Shown: piece after piece, positions 40,921 to 49,334 of the stretch
How positions within the stretch are numbered: the first letter of the stretch is position 1
Layout of the letters: each line of letters starts with the position of its first letter
Source of the DNA: Streptomyces xanthochromogenes
Lineage (GTDB): Bacteria; Actinomycetota; Actinomycetes; Streptomycetales; Streptomycetaceae
Assembly: GCF_014650455.1 (NCBI RefSeq)
Contig: NZ_BMUZ01000013.1
Location: 186,001 to 250,000 of the forward strand
Direction: 5' to 3'
Length of the DNA stretch: 64,000 bases
Made by a program: the position numbers and the translations under genes
The notes under the pieces: model-generated
The model's input: the letters and a program-made list of their open reading frames with translations, nothing else
What the model was told of the DNA's origin: nothing
Databases searched by the model: none

Positions 40921-42738
40921 CTACTCGACCGTGACCGACTTGGCCAGGTTGCGCGGCTTGTCGATGTCGCGGCCCATCGCCAACGCCGTGTGGTACGCGA
41001 AGAGCTGGAGCGGGATGCCCATGAGGATCGGGTCCAGCTCGTCCTCGTTCTTCGGCACGACGATGGTGTGGTCGGCCTTCTCCTGGTTCTGGTGCGCGAC
41101 CGCGAGGATGCGGCCGCTGCGGGCCTTGATCTCCTCCAGGGCGGCGCGGTTCTTCTCCAGGAGGTCGTCGTTGGGGACGATCGCGACCGTGGGCAGCGCG
41201 GGCTCGATCAGCGCGAGCGGGCCGTGCTTCAGCTCGGAGGCGGGGTAGGCCTCGGCGTGGATGTAGGAGATCTCCTTGAGCTTCAGGGAGGCCTCAAGGG
41301 CGACCGGGTAGCCCCGGACGCGCCCGATGAACATCATCGACTGGGCGCCCGCGTACTCCTGGGCCAGCTTCTCGATCTCCGGCTCCATCGCCAGGATCTC
41401 CTCGATCTGCGCCGGCAGCTTGCGCAGGCCCTCGATGATCCGCTTGCCGTCGGCCACCGACAGGTCGCGGATGCGGCCGAGGTGCAGGGCGAGCAGCGCG
41501 AAGGCGACGACCGTGTTGGTGAAGCACTTGGTGGACACGACGCAGACCTCGGGCCCGGCGTGCACATAGGTGCCGCCGTCCGCCTCGCGGGCGATGGCCG
41601 AGCCGACCACGTTCACGACGCCGAGGACGCGGGCGCCCTTGCGCTTGAGCTCCTGCACGGCCGCGAGCACGTCGTAGGTCTCACCGGACTGGGAGACCGC
41701 GATGTACAGGGTGTCGGGGTCCACGACCGGGTTGCGGTAGCGGAACTCGGAGGCCGGCTCGGCGTCCGCGGGGATGCGGGCCAGCTCCTCGATGAGGCCG
41801 GCGCCGATCAGGCCCGCGTGGTAGCTGGTGCCGCAGCCGAGGATCTTGATGCGGCGCACCCCGCGTGCCTCGCGGGCGTCCAGGTTCAGGCCACCGAGGT
41901 GAACGGTCGAGAACCGGTCGTCGATGCGGCCGCGCAGCACGCGGTCGACGGCCTCGGCCTGCTCGCTCATCTCCTTGTGCATGTACGTGTCGTGGCCGCC
42001 CATGTCGAAGGAGGCGGCCTCCCACTCGACGGTCTCGGGGGTGGCGTTGGTCTGCGTGCCCGAGGTCGTGTACGTCCGGAAGTCGTCGGCCTTCAGGGTC
42101 GCCATCTCGCCGTCGTTGAGGGTGACGACCTGGCGGGTGTGGGCGATCAGCGCGGCGACGTCGGAGGCGACGAGCATCTCCTTCTCGCCAATGCCGAGGA
42201 TGACCGGGGAGCCGTTGCGGGCGACCACGATGCGGTCGGCGAAGTCGGCGTGCATCACGGCGATGCCGTAGGTGCCCTCGATGACCTTGAGCGCCTCGCG
42301 GACCTTCTCCTCCAGGGAGTCGGCGCCGGAGCGGGCGATCAGGTGGGTGATGACCTCGGTGTCGGTCTCGGAGGCGAAGACGACGCCCTCGGCCTCCAGC
42401 TTGGCGCGCAGGTCGGCGGCGTTGTCGACGATGCCGTTGTGGACGACGGCGACCTGGTTCTCGGGGTCGAGGTGCGGGTGCGAGTTCACGTCGGAGGGGG
42501 CGCCGTGGGTGGCCCAGCGGGTGTGGGCGATGCCCGTGGTGCCGGCGAAGCGCTTGGGGACGCGGGCCTCCAGGTCGCGGACGCGGCCCTTGGCCTTGAC
42601 CATCTTCAGGGCCCCGGACTTGGGGCTGTTGACGACGACGCCCGCGGAGTCGTAACCCCGGTACTCCAGCCGCTGCAGGCCTTCCAGCAGCAGCGGAGCC
42701 ACATCACGCTTACCGATATAACCGACGATTCCGCACAT
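40921..42738 (-). CDS. glmS: Glutamine--fructose-6-phosphate aminotransferase
   Basis: The 605-aa enzyme makes glucosamine-6-phosphate from fructose-6-phosphate and glutamine, the first step to UDP-GlcNAc for the wall. The N-terminal glutaminase begins MCGIVGYIGKRD with Cys2 as nucleophile. Two SIS sugar-isomerase domains follow (about 285-420 and 455-600). Length is normal. GGAGGGG precedes ATG 42738. It lies downstream of a 93-aa conserved gene. A DasR-like site upstream (43165-43176) suggests amino-sugar control. Confidence 0.96.
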   Translation of the reverse strand: MCGIVGYIGKRDVAPLLLEGLQRLEYRGYDSAGVVVNSPKSGALKMVKAKGRVRDLEARVPKRFAGTTGIAHTRWATHGAPSDVNSHPHLDPENQVAVVHNGIVDNAADLRAKLEAEGVVFASETDTEVITHLIARSGADSLEEKVREALKVIEGTYGIAVMHADFADRIVVARNGSPVILGIGEKEMLVASDVAALIAHTRQVVTLNDGEMATLKADDFRTYTTSGTQTNATPETVEWEAASFDMGGHDTYMHKEMSEQAEAVDRVLRGRIDDRFSTVHLGGLNLDAREARGVRRIKILGCGTSYHAGLIGAGLIEELARIPADAEPASEFRYRNPVVDPDTLYIAVSQSGETYDVLAAVQELKRKGARVLGVVNVVGSAIAREADGGTYVHAGPEVCVVSTKCFTNTVVAFALLALHLGRIRDLSVADGKRIIEGLRKLPAQIEEILAMEPEIEKLAQEYAGAQSMMFIGRVRGYPVALEASLKLKEISYIHAEAYPASELKHGPLALIEPALPTVAIVPNDDLLEKNRAALEEIKARSGRILAVAHQNQEKADHTIVVPKNEDELDPILMGIPLQLFAYHTALAMGRDIDKPRNLAKSVTVE

Positions 42739-42804
42739 AGAGTCTCTGCCCCTCCATCGACGTACAAAAGTTCCTGTGTGCCGCCCGGCCGTACTCGGCC
42801 GTAC

Positions 42805-43086
42805 TCAGCCGTAGACGATGCGGCGCAGCTGCCGGAGCGAGAGCTCCGGTGGCGCCACGGCGCGGTGCGGCAGCTCGGCCGCGATCCGCTCGAAGATCTC
42901 CGCGTTGACGGCTCCACCGGACTGCAGCTCACGGTGGCGCCGACGGACGAATTCCTCGTACGTCTCGTCGAAGTACGCCAGCACCTCAAGCACCACCCGG
43001 GCGGCCTCACCGCGCTGGAGCGCGGTGCTGCGCACCAGATGATCTACGAGGTCGTCGTGGGACGACGGGTTGCGGCGTTCGAGCAC
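42805..43086 (-). CDS. Small conserved protein upstream of glmS (93 aa)
   Basis: The helical protein begins MLERRNPSSHDDLVDHLVRS, contains ARVVLEVLAYFDETYEEFVR and ends RQLRRIVYG. No catalytic motif is recognised; it is probably soluble. It lies 66 nt upstream of glmS on the same strand and probably shares its transcript. Start GTG 43086; the ribosome site is weak. A hairpin (43121-43150) and a DasR-like site lie just upstream. Confidence 0.7.
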   Translation of the reverse strand: MLERRNPSSHDDLVDHLVRSTALQRGEAARVVLEVLAYFDETYEEFVRRRHRELQSGGAVNAEIFERIAAELPHRAVAPPELSLRQLRRIVYG

Positions 43087-43120
43087 CCGTCGATATTGCG
43101 GTCTGGTGAGGCCGTACGCA

Positions 43121-43150
43121 AGAATCCTGCCCGATTCCGGGCAGGATTCT
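43121..43150. terminator. Perfect 13-bp hairpin between DUF4429 gene and glmS unit
   Basis: AGAATCCTGCCCG (43121-43133) pairs with CGGGCAGGATTCT (43138-43150) around ATTC. It may terminate the DUF4429 transcript. It lies downstream of the DasR-like site with respect to the glmS unit, so it could also sit in that unit's leader and act as an attenuator. No T-run follows. Confidence 0.6.
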
Positions 43151-43164
43151 CATGATCATGGGTC

Positions 43165-43176
43165 TGGTCTGGACCA
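43165..43176. promoter_or_regulatory. DasR-like site (dre)
   Basis: TGGTCTGGACCA differs at one position from the core TGGTCTAGACCA and is a near-perfect dyad. It lies 79 nt upstream of the 93-aa gene that precedes glmS. DasR is known to control amino-sugar genes in Streptomyces; binding here is inferred. Confidence 0.6.
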
Positions 43177-43210
43177 GAACGGATGCGCCTCGGCCTCACA
43201 GCCTCTTCAC

Positions 43211-44092
43211 TCACAGCCTCTTCAGGACCGCCTGTTTGGCCGCCGAGAACTCCTCGTCCGTCAGGACACCGCTGTGGTGCAGCTCGCCGAGGTCCCGCAG
43301 CCGGCGAAGCAGCACGTCGTGGTCCTCGGCCGCGGGGGTCGCGCGCACGGATTCCAGGGCCTTGGGCGCGGCGGCGCGTTCCTGCCGCGGGGCGTGCGGA
43401 TGAGGAAGGCGGGCCACGACCGCAGAGGCGAGCAGCGCCATCAGCGGGTCCTTCTTGAAGCCGTTCAGTTCCACGGCCATCGGGTCGTGGGCCGGGTCGA
43501 GGCGTGGGGCGTGCGGCGTGGTGATGAAGCGCAGATAGCCGTCGCTCAGGCCGCGGGCCGGCTGCCAGACCACCCCGGTCAGATCTTCCAGGGGCAGCGA
43601 GACCGGCCCGGCCGCGGTCTTCCTGTCGTCGGTGTGCCAGGTCCATTCCAGCCGGACCGTGCGGCCGTCGAAGGTGACCGTGCCGTCCCCGGCCCCCACT
43701 GTCATCGGCAGCGCGGGCCCGGGCAGGAGGTAGCGGTCGACCGGCCCGTCCGGCACCTCGTCGAGGAGCAGCGCGTTGCGTATCTCGTCGACCAGGTATT
43801 CGGCCACCCCCGCGGTCCGGGTCTCCACCGCGAGGACGTACGGGTCCGAGCCGTCCGGCAGCTTGCCGCCGGTGACCTGGAGCAGCGGATCGGCCCCGTC
43901 CCGCAGCCGCAGCCTGAGCCGCCCGCTCCTGCGCCCGGCCTCGTACGCGATGCCCGCCACCGCCCGCAGCGGCACCGCGACCTCGCCCAGTGTCCTGCGG
44001 AGGAGGCCGACCGCCTTGTCGCTGCCCGGCACGATCCGCAGGGTGTCGCCGTCGAACGCCCAGGTGCCGTCCTTCTGGATGATTTCCGCCAT
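43211..44092 (-). CDS. DUF4429 protein with C-terminal SHOCT domain
   Basis: The 293-aa protein has two copies of a DUF4429-like beta domain (about 1-105, AEIIQKDGTWAFDGDTLRIV and 110-205, GAGDGTVTFDGRTVRLEWTW). A Pro/Ala linker and a C-terminal SHOCT motif follow (about 260-293, LLRRLRDLGELHHSGVLTDE). These domains are typical of actinobacterial proteins of unknown role; the repeated half suggests an internal duplication. It is cytoplasmic. Start ATG 44092. It lies upstream of the glmS unit with a terminator between. Confidence 0.85.
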   Translation of the reverse strand: MAEIIQKDGTWAFDGDTLRIVPGSDKAVGLLRRTLGEVAVPLRAVAGIAYEAGRRSGRLRLRLRDGADPLLQVTGGKLPDGSDPYVLAVETRTAGVAEYLVDEIRNALLLDEVPDGPVDRYLLPGPALPMTVGAGDGTVTFDGRTVRLEWTWHTDDRKTAAGPVSLPLEDLTGVVWQPARGLSDGYLRFITTPHAPRLDPAHDPMAVELNGFKKDPLMALLASAVVARLPHPHAPRQERAAAPKALESVRATPAAEDHDVLLRRLRDLGELHHSGVLTDEEFSAAKQAVLKRL

Positions 44093-44253
44093 GGAGGGAT
44101 TGTTCCACCGCCCCGCTGGGCCATGATCGAGCTACTTGAGTCCCACCACCGCACCGGCCGCGGTCTTGACCCCGGCTGGGTCCGCGGGTCCCATGGGAAG
44201 TGCTCGGTTGCTCAGCCCCCACAGTTGCGCGACCCCTTGGAAGGGAACCGCTT

Positions 44254-45846
44254 GTGCGACAGAGACAGCGCAGGACATTCGCCCGGCTCCTCGGTTCGCT
44301 GGTTTTGGTGGCGGGCGCCGGGCTCGCCAGTGTCGGGGCGTCGGCAGCCCCCGCCGCGGCGGGCACCCCCCGTCCACTGGGCCAGATCGTGCCCGCCCCC
44401 GCCTCCGTCTCGCCCGGCGGAACGCCGTACACGATCGCCTCCGGCACCAGCATCCGTGTGGCGAAGGGCTCGGCCGAGGCCCAGCGCATCGGCACCTACC
44501 TGGCGGGCGTCCTGCGCCCCTCCACCGGATACGCCCTGCCGGTCACCTCGGCCGCGGGCAACGACGGCATCCGGCTGCTGCTCGGCGCCCACGACGACGG
44601 CCTGGGCGACGAGGGCTACCGGCTCACCTCGGCCCGGGGCTCGGTCACCATCACCGCCAACGAACCGGCCGGACTCTTCCACGGGGTGCAGACCCTGCGG
44701 CAGTTGCTCCCGGCGAACGTCGAGAAGAAGACGAAGCAGAGCGGCCCCTGGCAGATCGCGGGCGGCACGATCAAGGACTCCCCGCGCTATGCCTACCGGG
44801 GCGCGATGATCGACGTCTCGCGGCACTTCTTCACCGTCGAGCAGGTCAAGCGGTACGTCGACCAGCTGGCGCTCTACAAGATCAATGAGCTGCATCTGCA
44901 CCTCAGCGACGACCAGGGGTGGCGCATCGCCATCGACTCCTGGCCGAGGCTCGCCACCTACGGCGGCCAGACCCAGGTCGGCGGCGGCAAGGGCGGCTAC
45001 TACACCAAGGCCGACTACCGGGCGATCCTCGCCTACGCCTCCTCGCGCTACATGGAGGTCGTGCCCGAGATCGACACCCCGGGACACAGCAACGCGGCCC
45101 TGGCCTCGTACGCCGAGCTCAACTGCAACGGCGTCGCGCCGCCGCTGTACACGGGCACCGGCGTCGGATTCAGCTCGCTGTGCGTGCCCAAGGACGTGAC
45201 GTACAAGTTCTTCGACGACGTGGTGCGCGAGGTCGCCGCCCTGACCCCGGGTCGGTACGTCCACATCGGCGGTGACGAGGCGGAGTCCACCTCGAAGCAG
45301 GACTACGCCACCTTCATGGACAAGGCGCAGCCGGTCGTCGGCAAGTACGGCAAGACCGTGATGGCCTGGCACCAGATCACCGAGGCCACTCCGGTGGAGG
45401 GCGCCGTCGCCCAGTACTGGGGCACGCTCGGCAACGAGCCGGAGGTCGCCGCGGCGGCGCAGGCCGGCACCCGGCTCGTGATGTCACCGGCGAACCGCTC
45501 GTACCTCGACATGAAGTACGACGCGAAGTCCCCGCTCGGCACCAACTGGGCGGGGTACGTCGAGGTCGACAAGTCCTACTCGTGGGACCCGGACACCTTC
45601 GTCAAGGGCGTGCCCGCCGAAGCCGTGCTCGGGGTGGAGGCCCCGATCTGGTCGGAGACGCTCAGCAACAGCTCGCAGATCGAGTACATGGCGTTCCCGA
45701 GGCTCCAGGGGATCGCCGAGATCGGCTGGTCTCCGCAGTCCACGCACGACTGGGCGACGTACAAGGTGCGGCTCGCCCAGCAGGGGCCGCGGATGACCGC
45801 GCTGGGCATCAACTTCTACCGCTCGCCGGTGGTGCCCTGGGTGTGA
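44254..45846 (+). CDS. Secreted GH20 beta-N-acetylhexosaminidase
   Basis: The 530-aa enzyme removes N-acetylglucosamine from chito-oligosaccharides outside the cell. Signal peptide about 1-35 (VRQRQRRTFARLLGS, a hydrophobic run, then SAAPAAA). A GH20 N-terminal domain (about 40-170) precedes the barrel with HIGGDEAES, where Asp341-Glu342 is the catalytic pair, and HLSDDQGWR. GTG 44254 follows AAGGGAA by about 7 nt. It complements the two chitinases. No clear DasR site is seen in its 161-nt upstream gap. Confidence 0.94.
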   Translation: MRQRQRRTFARLLGSLVLVAGAGLASVGASAAPAAAGTPRPLGQIVPAPASVSPGGTPYTIASGTSIRVAKGSAEAQRIGTYLAGVLRPSTGYALPVTSAAGNDGIRLLLGAHDDGLGDEGYRLTSARGSVTITANEPAGLFHGVQTLRQLLPANVEKKTKQSGPWQIAGGTIKDSPRYAYRGAMIDVSRHFFTVEQVKRYVDQLALYKINELHLHLSDDQGWRIAIDSWPRLATYGGQTQVGGGKGGYYTKADYRAILAYASSRYMEVVPEIDTPGHSNAALASYAELNCNGVAPPLYTGTGVGFSSLCVPKDVTYKFFDDVVREVAALTPGRYVHIGGDEAESTSKQDYATFMDKAQPVVGKYGKTVMAWHQITEATPVEGAVAQYWGTLGNEPEVAAAAQAGTRLVMSPANRSYLDMKYDAKSPLGTNWAGYVEVDKSYSWDPDTFVKGVPAEAVLGVEAPIWSETLSNSSQIEYMAFPRLQGIAEIGWSPQSTHDWATYKVRLAQQGPRMTALGINFYRSPVVPWV

Positions 45847-45874
45847 TCCCGTAGCCCGACATCCCGTGACCGGA

Positions 45875-45913
45875 CGAAGGTGCCGGGGCCCGCACAGGGC
45901 CCCGGCACCTTCG
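45875..45913. terminator. Bidirectional terminator between hexosaminidase and DesE-like gene
   Basis: CGAAGGTGCCGGGGCCC (45875-45891) pairs perfectly over 17 bp with 45897-45913 around GCACA. It is the strongest hairpin in the window and separates the two convergent genes, which are only 89 nt apart. Confidence 0.9.
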
Positions 45914-45935
45914 TGCCGGGCGGGGTGGGGGTGTG

Positions 45936-46967
45936 TCAGGCGGCCTTCTTGGCCTTCTCGATGGTCTGGGCGAGGGCGTCGACGATGGGCGCGATGCGCG
46001 CGTAGGAGTAGATCGGCTCGGTCAGGCGCGGCACCACCTGGTGGGCCTTGACCGCGGGCAGCTGCGCCCAGGTCGGCTTGCCGCCGAGGTCGGCGGGCTG
46101 CAGGGTGCCGGTGCGGTTGTCCATGAGGATCACATCGGCCGGGTACTTGCCGACGTTCTCCCAGCTGAGCGACTCGAAGAAGCCCTGCGAGTCGACCTTC
46201 GGCGTGACGAACCGGACGCCCAGCTCCTGGAAGTAGCGGGTGTCGCAGCTGCGCTTGGCCTCGGACACGTAGAAGAGGTCGGGGCTGGCCGAGCCGAGCA
46301 GCACCCGGATTCCGGGGTTGGCCCTGGTCGCGGCGCGCAGCCGGGCGGAGGCCTTCTCGAAGGCGGCCTTCGCGTCGGTGAACTTCTTCGCGTTCAGGTC
46401 CGCGCCGAGTGACTTGGCGAGGTCGGCCCGGCGCTGGAGGGCCGTGGTCATGCTCTGGTCGGCCGCCCACAGGGCGACGCTCGGCGCCAGCTTGAGGATC
46501 TTGGCCTTGCTGTTGTCGGGCACGTACCAGAGGACGTCCTTCTGCCACATGTCCGTGATCAGGACGTCGGGCTGCAGGGCCGCGTACTTCTCGACGCTGA
46601 ACTCGCCGTAGGTGTTGCCGATGATCTCGACCTTGCTGATGTCGAGGTCGCCGGCCTGGACATCGGCCTTGCCGTCCTTGGTCTTCGTCGGCCCGAAGAC
46701 GCCCTTGACCTGGATTCCGTAGTCGAACAGGGCGGCCGCGGTGCCGGTGTAGGCGACGATGTTCTTCGGCGTGGACTTGGTCTCGGCGGTCTTCCCGCGG
46801 TCGTCCTTGAAGGACCACGGCCCGGACGTGCCGGCTCCCGCGGTCCCGTCCGCCCCGCTCTTCTTGTCGCCGCCACCGCATGCGGCAAGGGCGGCACCGA
46901 TGCCGATCGCACCGCCCATGGCCAGCAGGCCGCGACGGGTGGGCAGGGACGCTCGGGGGAGGGGCAT
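45936..46967 (-). CDS. desE: Ferric-siderophore-binding lipoprotein, DesE-like
   Basis: The 343-aa binding protein has a twin-arginine-like TRRGLLAMGG segment and a lipobox ending in AAC, then a Gly/Asp/Ser stretch. The FecB-type fold follows with GPWSFKDDRGKTAETKSTPK, NIVAYTGTAAALFDYGIQVK, a DVLITDMWQKD loop and VVPRLTEPIYSYARI near the end. This strongly resembles Streptomyces DesE, the receptor for ferrioxamines. It has no permease or biosynthesis genes next to it. Start ATG 46967; AGGAAAG lies 12 nt upstream. An iron box lies at 47021-47039. In S. coelicolor desABCD lies between the hexosaminidase and desE; here that space is 89 nt. Confidence 0.82.
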   Translation of the reverse strand: MPLPRASLPTRRGLLAMGGAIGIGAALAACGGGDKKSGADGTAGAGTSGPWSFKDDRGKTAETKSTPKNIVAYTGTAAALFDYGIQVKGVFGPTKTKDGKADVQAGDLDISKVEIIGNTYGEFSVEKYAALQPDVLITDMWQKDVLWYVPDNSKAKILKLAPSVALWAADQSMTTALQRRADLAKSLGADLNAKKFTDAKAAFEKASARLRAATRANPGIRVLLGSASPDLFYVSEAKRSCDTRYFQELGVRFVTPKVDSQGFFESLSWENVGKYPADVILMDNRTGTLQPADLGGKPTWAQLPAVKAHQVVPRLTEPIYSYARIAPIVDALAQTIEKAKKAA

Positions 46968-47020
46968 GAAGGTGTCCACTTTCCTACGTACGTGCCGGGA
47001 ACCGGCCACTGGCTGGGTGC

Positions 47021-47039
47021 AAAGGTAAGCCTACCCTTA
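47021..47039 (-). promoter_or_regulatory. Iron box (DmdR/IdeR type)
   Basis: On the minus strand TAAGGGTAGGCTTACCTTT matches 14 of 19 positions of TTAGGTTAGGCTAACCTAA, with the central TAGGCT and ACCT intact. It lies 54-72 nt upstream of the DesE-like start, so iron repression is likely. Confidence 0.8.
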
Positions 47040-47167
47040 GCTCGCCGGTTGCCCCGGCCCCCTCATCCGCCTGCGGACCGTGCGTGGCTGGTCGCGCTGC
47101 TCCCTGCGCCTGGCGGTACCGGTGCGGGAGCATCTTCAGCCCCAGCGCCGCGGGAGCCCCAGGGGTC

Positions 47168-47830
47168 CTACAGGGCCCCGAACTCCCCCCGGCACGCGTC
47201 GAGGCCCACGATCCGGACGTCCACCGTCCGCAGCCTCTCCCACTCCGCGCGCTCCAGCCGCAGCCGCCGCAGCGTGGCAGGCCGGTCGCGTACGACGGCG
47301 GTGGTGAGCCCGTCGTCGCGGTAGCCGAGGCGGCGCGAGACGCCCAGGGAGCGCGGGTTGTCGACCATCGCGGCAGACAAGGCGGCGCGAGCGCCCAGCC
47401 CGGCGAACGCCAGATGCAGGGCCGCCGCGCGCATCTCGGTGCCGATGCCCCGGCCCTGGTGGGCGAGTCCGAGCCACGAGCCCGTCTCCACCTCGCGAGT
47501 GACCGCGAAACGCCGTCCCATCAGGTCCTGGCGGCCGACCGCCTTTCCCTCGTGCAGCACGGCGAGGCTCAGGTGCCAGTTGTCCGGGGACCAGTTCGCG
47601 ATGGTGGACAGGACGTTTCGATAGGTGGCCCGGCCGCGGTCGCCGGGGGAGCCGTCGGTCCACGGGACAGTGAACGGCATCCGGTCCGGCTCGTGCACCC
47701 CGTCCGCCGCCACTTGGGCGAGCTCGTTCAGCAACTCCCCGTCGGGCAGGCGCAGTTCGAGGCGCGGGGTGTGGAGGCGGAGGTCGTGCAAAGGCCACCA
47801 GGGGTGCGGTTGTGTGAGCAGGGGTTCCAT
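47168..47830 (-). CDS. GNAT-family N-acetyltransferase
   Basis: The 220-aa protein has the RimJ/RimL-like GNAT fold: RLHTPRLELRLPDG at the start, and the acetyl-CoA-binding motif A as LGLAHQGRGIGTEMRAAALH. A motif-B stretch MVDNPRSLGVSRRLGYRDDG follows. It probably acetylates a protein N-terminus or small amine; the target is unknown. It is cytoplasmic, with start ATG 47830. It lies upstream of the DesE-like gene on the same strand, but the iron box between them argues for separate control. Confidence 0.88.
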   Translation of the reverse strand: MEPLLTQPHPWWPLHDLRLHTPRLELRLPDGELLNELAQVAADGVHEPDRMPFTVPWTDGSPGDRGRATYRNVLSTIANWSPDNWHLSLAVLHEGKAVGRQDLMGRRFAVTREVETGSWLGLAHQGRGIGTEMRAAALHLAFAGLGARAALSAAMVDNPRSLGVSRRLGYRDDGLTTAVVRDRPATLRRLRLERAEWERLRTVDVRIVGLDACRGEFGAL

Positions 47831-47882
47831 GAAAGGACTCTGCCGGGCCGGGCTGCGCCTGTCGAACGAATACCCGCCGCCC

Positions 47883-48080
47883 CTACCTGCCCAGCAGCGA
47901 CGCCTGCCGGGTCAGTGGGGCGTAGGTGAAGCGGACTTTGTGGGAGGCGCTCGGTTCGTAGCTGCGGTGGCAGGCCGTGCAGTGCCAGTGCCAGCGGTCC
48001 GCGGCGCCCGGGGCCGTGGCCGAGGTGTCCTTCCACAGCGGGGGACGGCTCGCGCAGTTGGGGCAGTTCGGCGGGTTCAC
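47883..48080 (-). CDS. Small zinc-ribbon-like protein (65 aa)
   Basis: The protein has two CxxC pairs, CPNC (6-9) and CTAC (34-37), spaced like a zinc ribbon, with a WHWH patch between. It is highly charged in the C-terminal part. The pairs suggest metal binding and perhaps nucleic-acid or protein contact. Start GTG 48080; no good ribosome site is seen, so the mRNA may be leaderless. Confidence is limited by small size. Confidence 0.55.
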   Translation of the reverse strand: MNPPNCPNCASRPPLWKDTSATAPGAADRWHWHCTACHRSYEPSASHKVRFTYAPLTRQASLLGR

Positions 48081-48171
48081 CCTGACAGGGTGGGGCCCCG
48101 GGCGCCCCGGAGCGGCGGCGACGCGGGCGTCACCACTCCATCGGGGGACCCGGGGCCCGGGAGCGCAAAGG

Positions 48172-49332
48172 TCAGGCGGGCAGCCCCAGTTCGCGGGCGA
48201 TCAGCATGCGCTGCACCTCGCTCGTGCCCTCGCCGATCTCCAGGATCTTGGAGTCGCGCCACATGCGGGCCACCGGGTACTCGTTCATGAACCCGTAGCC
48301 GCCGAAGATCTGCGTGCCCTCACGGGCGTTGTCGACCGCCACCGTCGAGGAGTACAGCTTCGCGAGCGCCGCCTCCTTCTTGAACGGCTCGCCGTGCACC
48401 AGACGGGACGCGGCGTCGCGCCAGCCGACCCGCGCCATGTGGGCCCGCAGCTCCATGTCGGCGATCTTGAACTGGATCGCCTGGTTCTCGCCGATCGGCC
48501 GCCCGAAGGCGTGCCGCTCCTTGGCGTACTTCAGCGACTCGTCCACGCACCCCTGCGCGAGCCCGGTCGCCAGCGCGGAGATCGCGATGCGGCCCTCGTC
48601 CAGGATGCGCAGGAACTGGGCGTAACCCCGGCCCTCCTGGCCCAGCAGGTTCGCCACCGGGACACGCACGTCGGAGAACGCCAGCTCGCGGGTGTCCGAG
48701 GCGTTCCAGCCGACCTTCGAGTACGGCGCCGCGACCGTGAAGCCCGGGGTGCCGGACGGCACGATGATCGAGGAGATCAGCGGGCGGCCGTCGTCCTTGC
48801 GGCCGGTGACCGCCGTGACGGTGACCAGGCCCGTGATGTCCGTACCGGAGTTGGTGATGAAGCACTTCGAGCCGTTGATGACCCACTCGTCGCCGTCCCG
48901 CACCGCCGTGGTGCGCGTGCCGCCCGCGTCCGAGCCGCAGTCCGGCTCGGTCAGGCCGAACGCGCCGAGCATCTCGCCGGAGCACAGCTTCGGCAGCCAC
49001 TCGCGCTTCTGCTCCTCCGTGCCGAACCGGAAGACCGGCATCGCGCCGAGCGAGACCCCGGCCTCCAGCGTGATGGCCACCGACGAGTCGACGCGGGCCA
49101 GCTCCTCCAGGGCGATGCCGAGCGCGAGGTAGTCGCCGCCCATGCCGCCGTACTCCTCGGGGAAGGGCAGCCCGAACAGGCCCATGCGGCCCATCTCGCG
49201 GACGATCTCGTACGGGAACTCGTGGCGCTCGTAGAAGTCGCCGATCTTGGGGGCGACGACGTCGTGCGCGAACTCCTCGACGGTACGGCGGAGTTCCTCG
49301 TGCTCGGGAGTGAGACGGTGGTCGAGGGGCAT
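48172..49332 (-). CDS. Acyl-CoA dehydrogenase of the leucine-pathway operon
   Basis: The 386-aa FAD enzyme oxidises acyl-CoA to the 2,3-enoyl-CoA; in this context isovaleryl-CoA is the likely substrate. It has the signature GAFGLTEPDCGSDAGGTRTT and IFGGYGFMNEYPVARMWRDS near the end, and the usual length. AGGAG lies 8 nt before ATG 49332. It is the last gene of an operon with HMG-CoA lyase and methylcrotonyl-CoA carboxylase subunits, which supports the substrate assignment. Confidence 0.9.
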   Translation of the reverse strand: MPLDHRLTPEHEELRRTVEEFAHDVVAPKIGDFYERHEFPYEIVREMGRMGLFGLPFPEEYGGMGGDYLALGIALEELARVDSSVAITLEAGVSLGAMPVFRFGTEEQKREWLPKLCSGEMLGAFGLTEPDCGSDAGGTRTTAVRDGDEWVINGSKCFITNSGTDITGLVTVTAVTGRKDDGRPLISSIIVPSGTPGFTVAAPYSKVGWNASDTRELAFSDVRVPVANLLGQEGRGYAQFLRILDEGRIAISALATGLAQGCVDESLKYAKERHAFGRPIGENQAIQFKIADMELRAHMARVGWRDAASRLVHGEPFKKEAALAKLYSSTVAVDNAREGTQIFGGYGFMNEYPVARMWRDSKILEIGEGTSEVQRMLIARELGLPA

Positions 49333-49334
49333 GG

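Noticed and set aside
44093..44253. DasR site before the hexosaminidase
   Set aside because: TGGGTCCGCGGGTCCCA is a dyad-like stretch but does not fit the DasR core.
48090..48171. GC-rich palindromic sequence after the acyl-CoA dehydrogenase as a terminator
   Set aside because: Several short overlapping pairings are possible, but no single clear stem with a tail could be defined.
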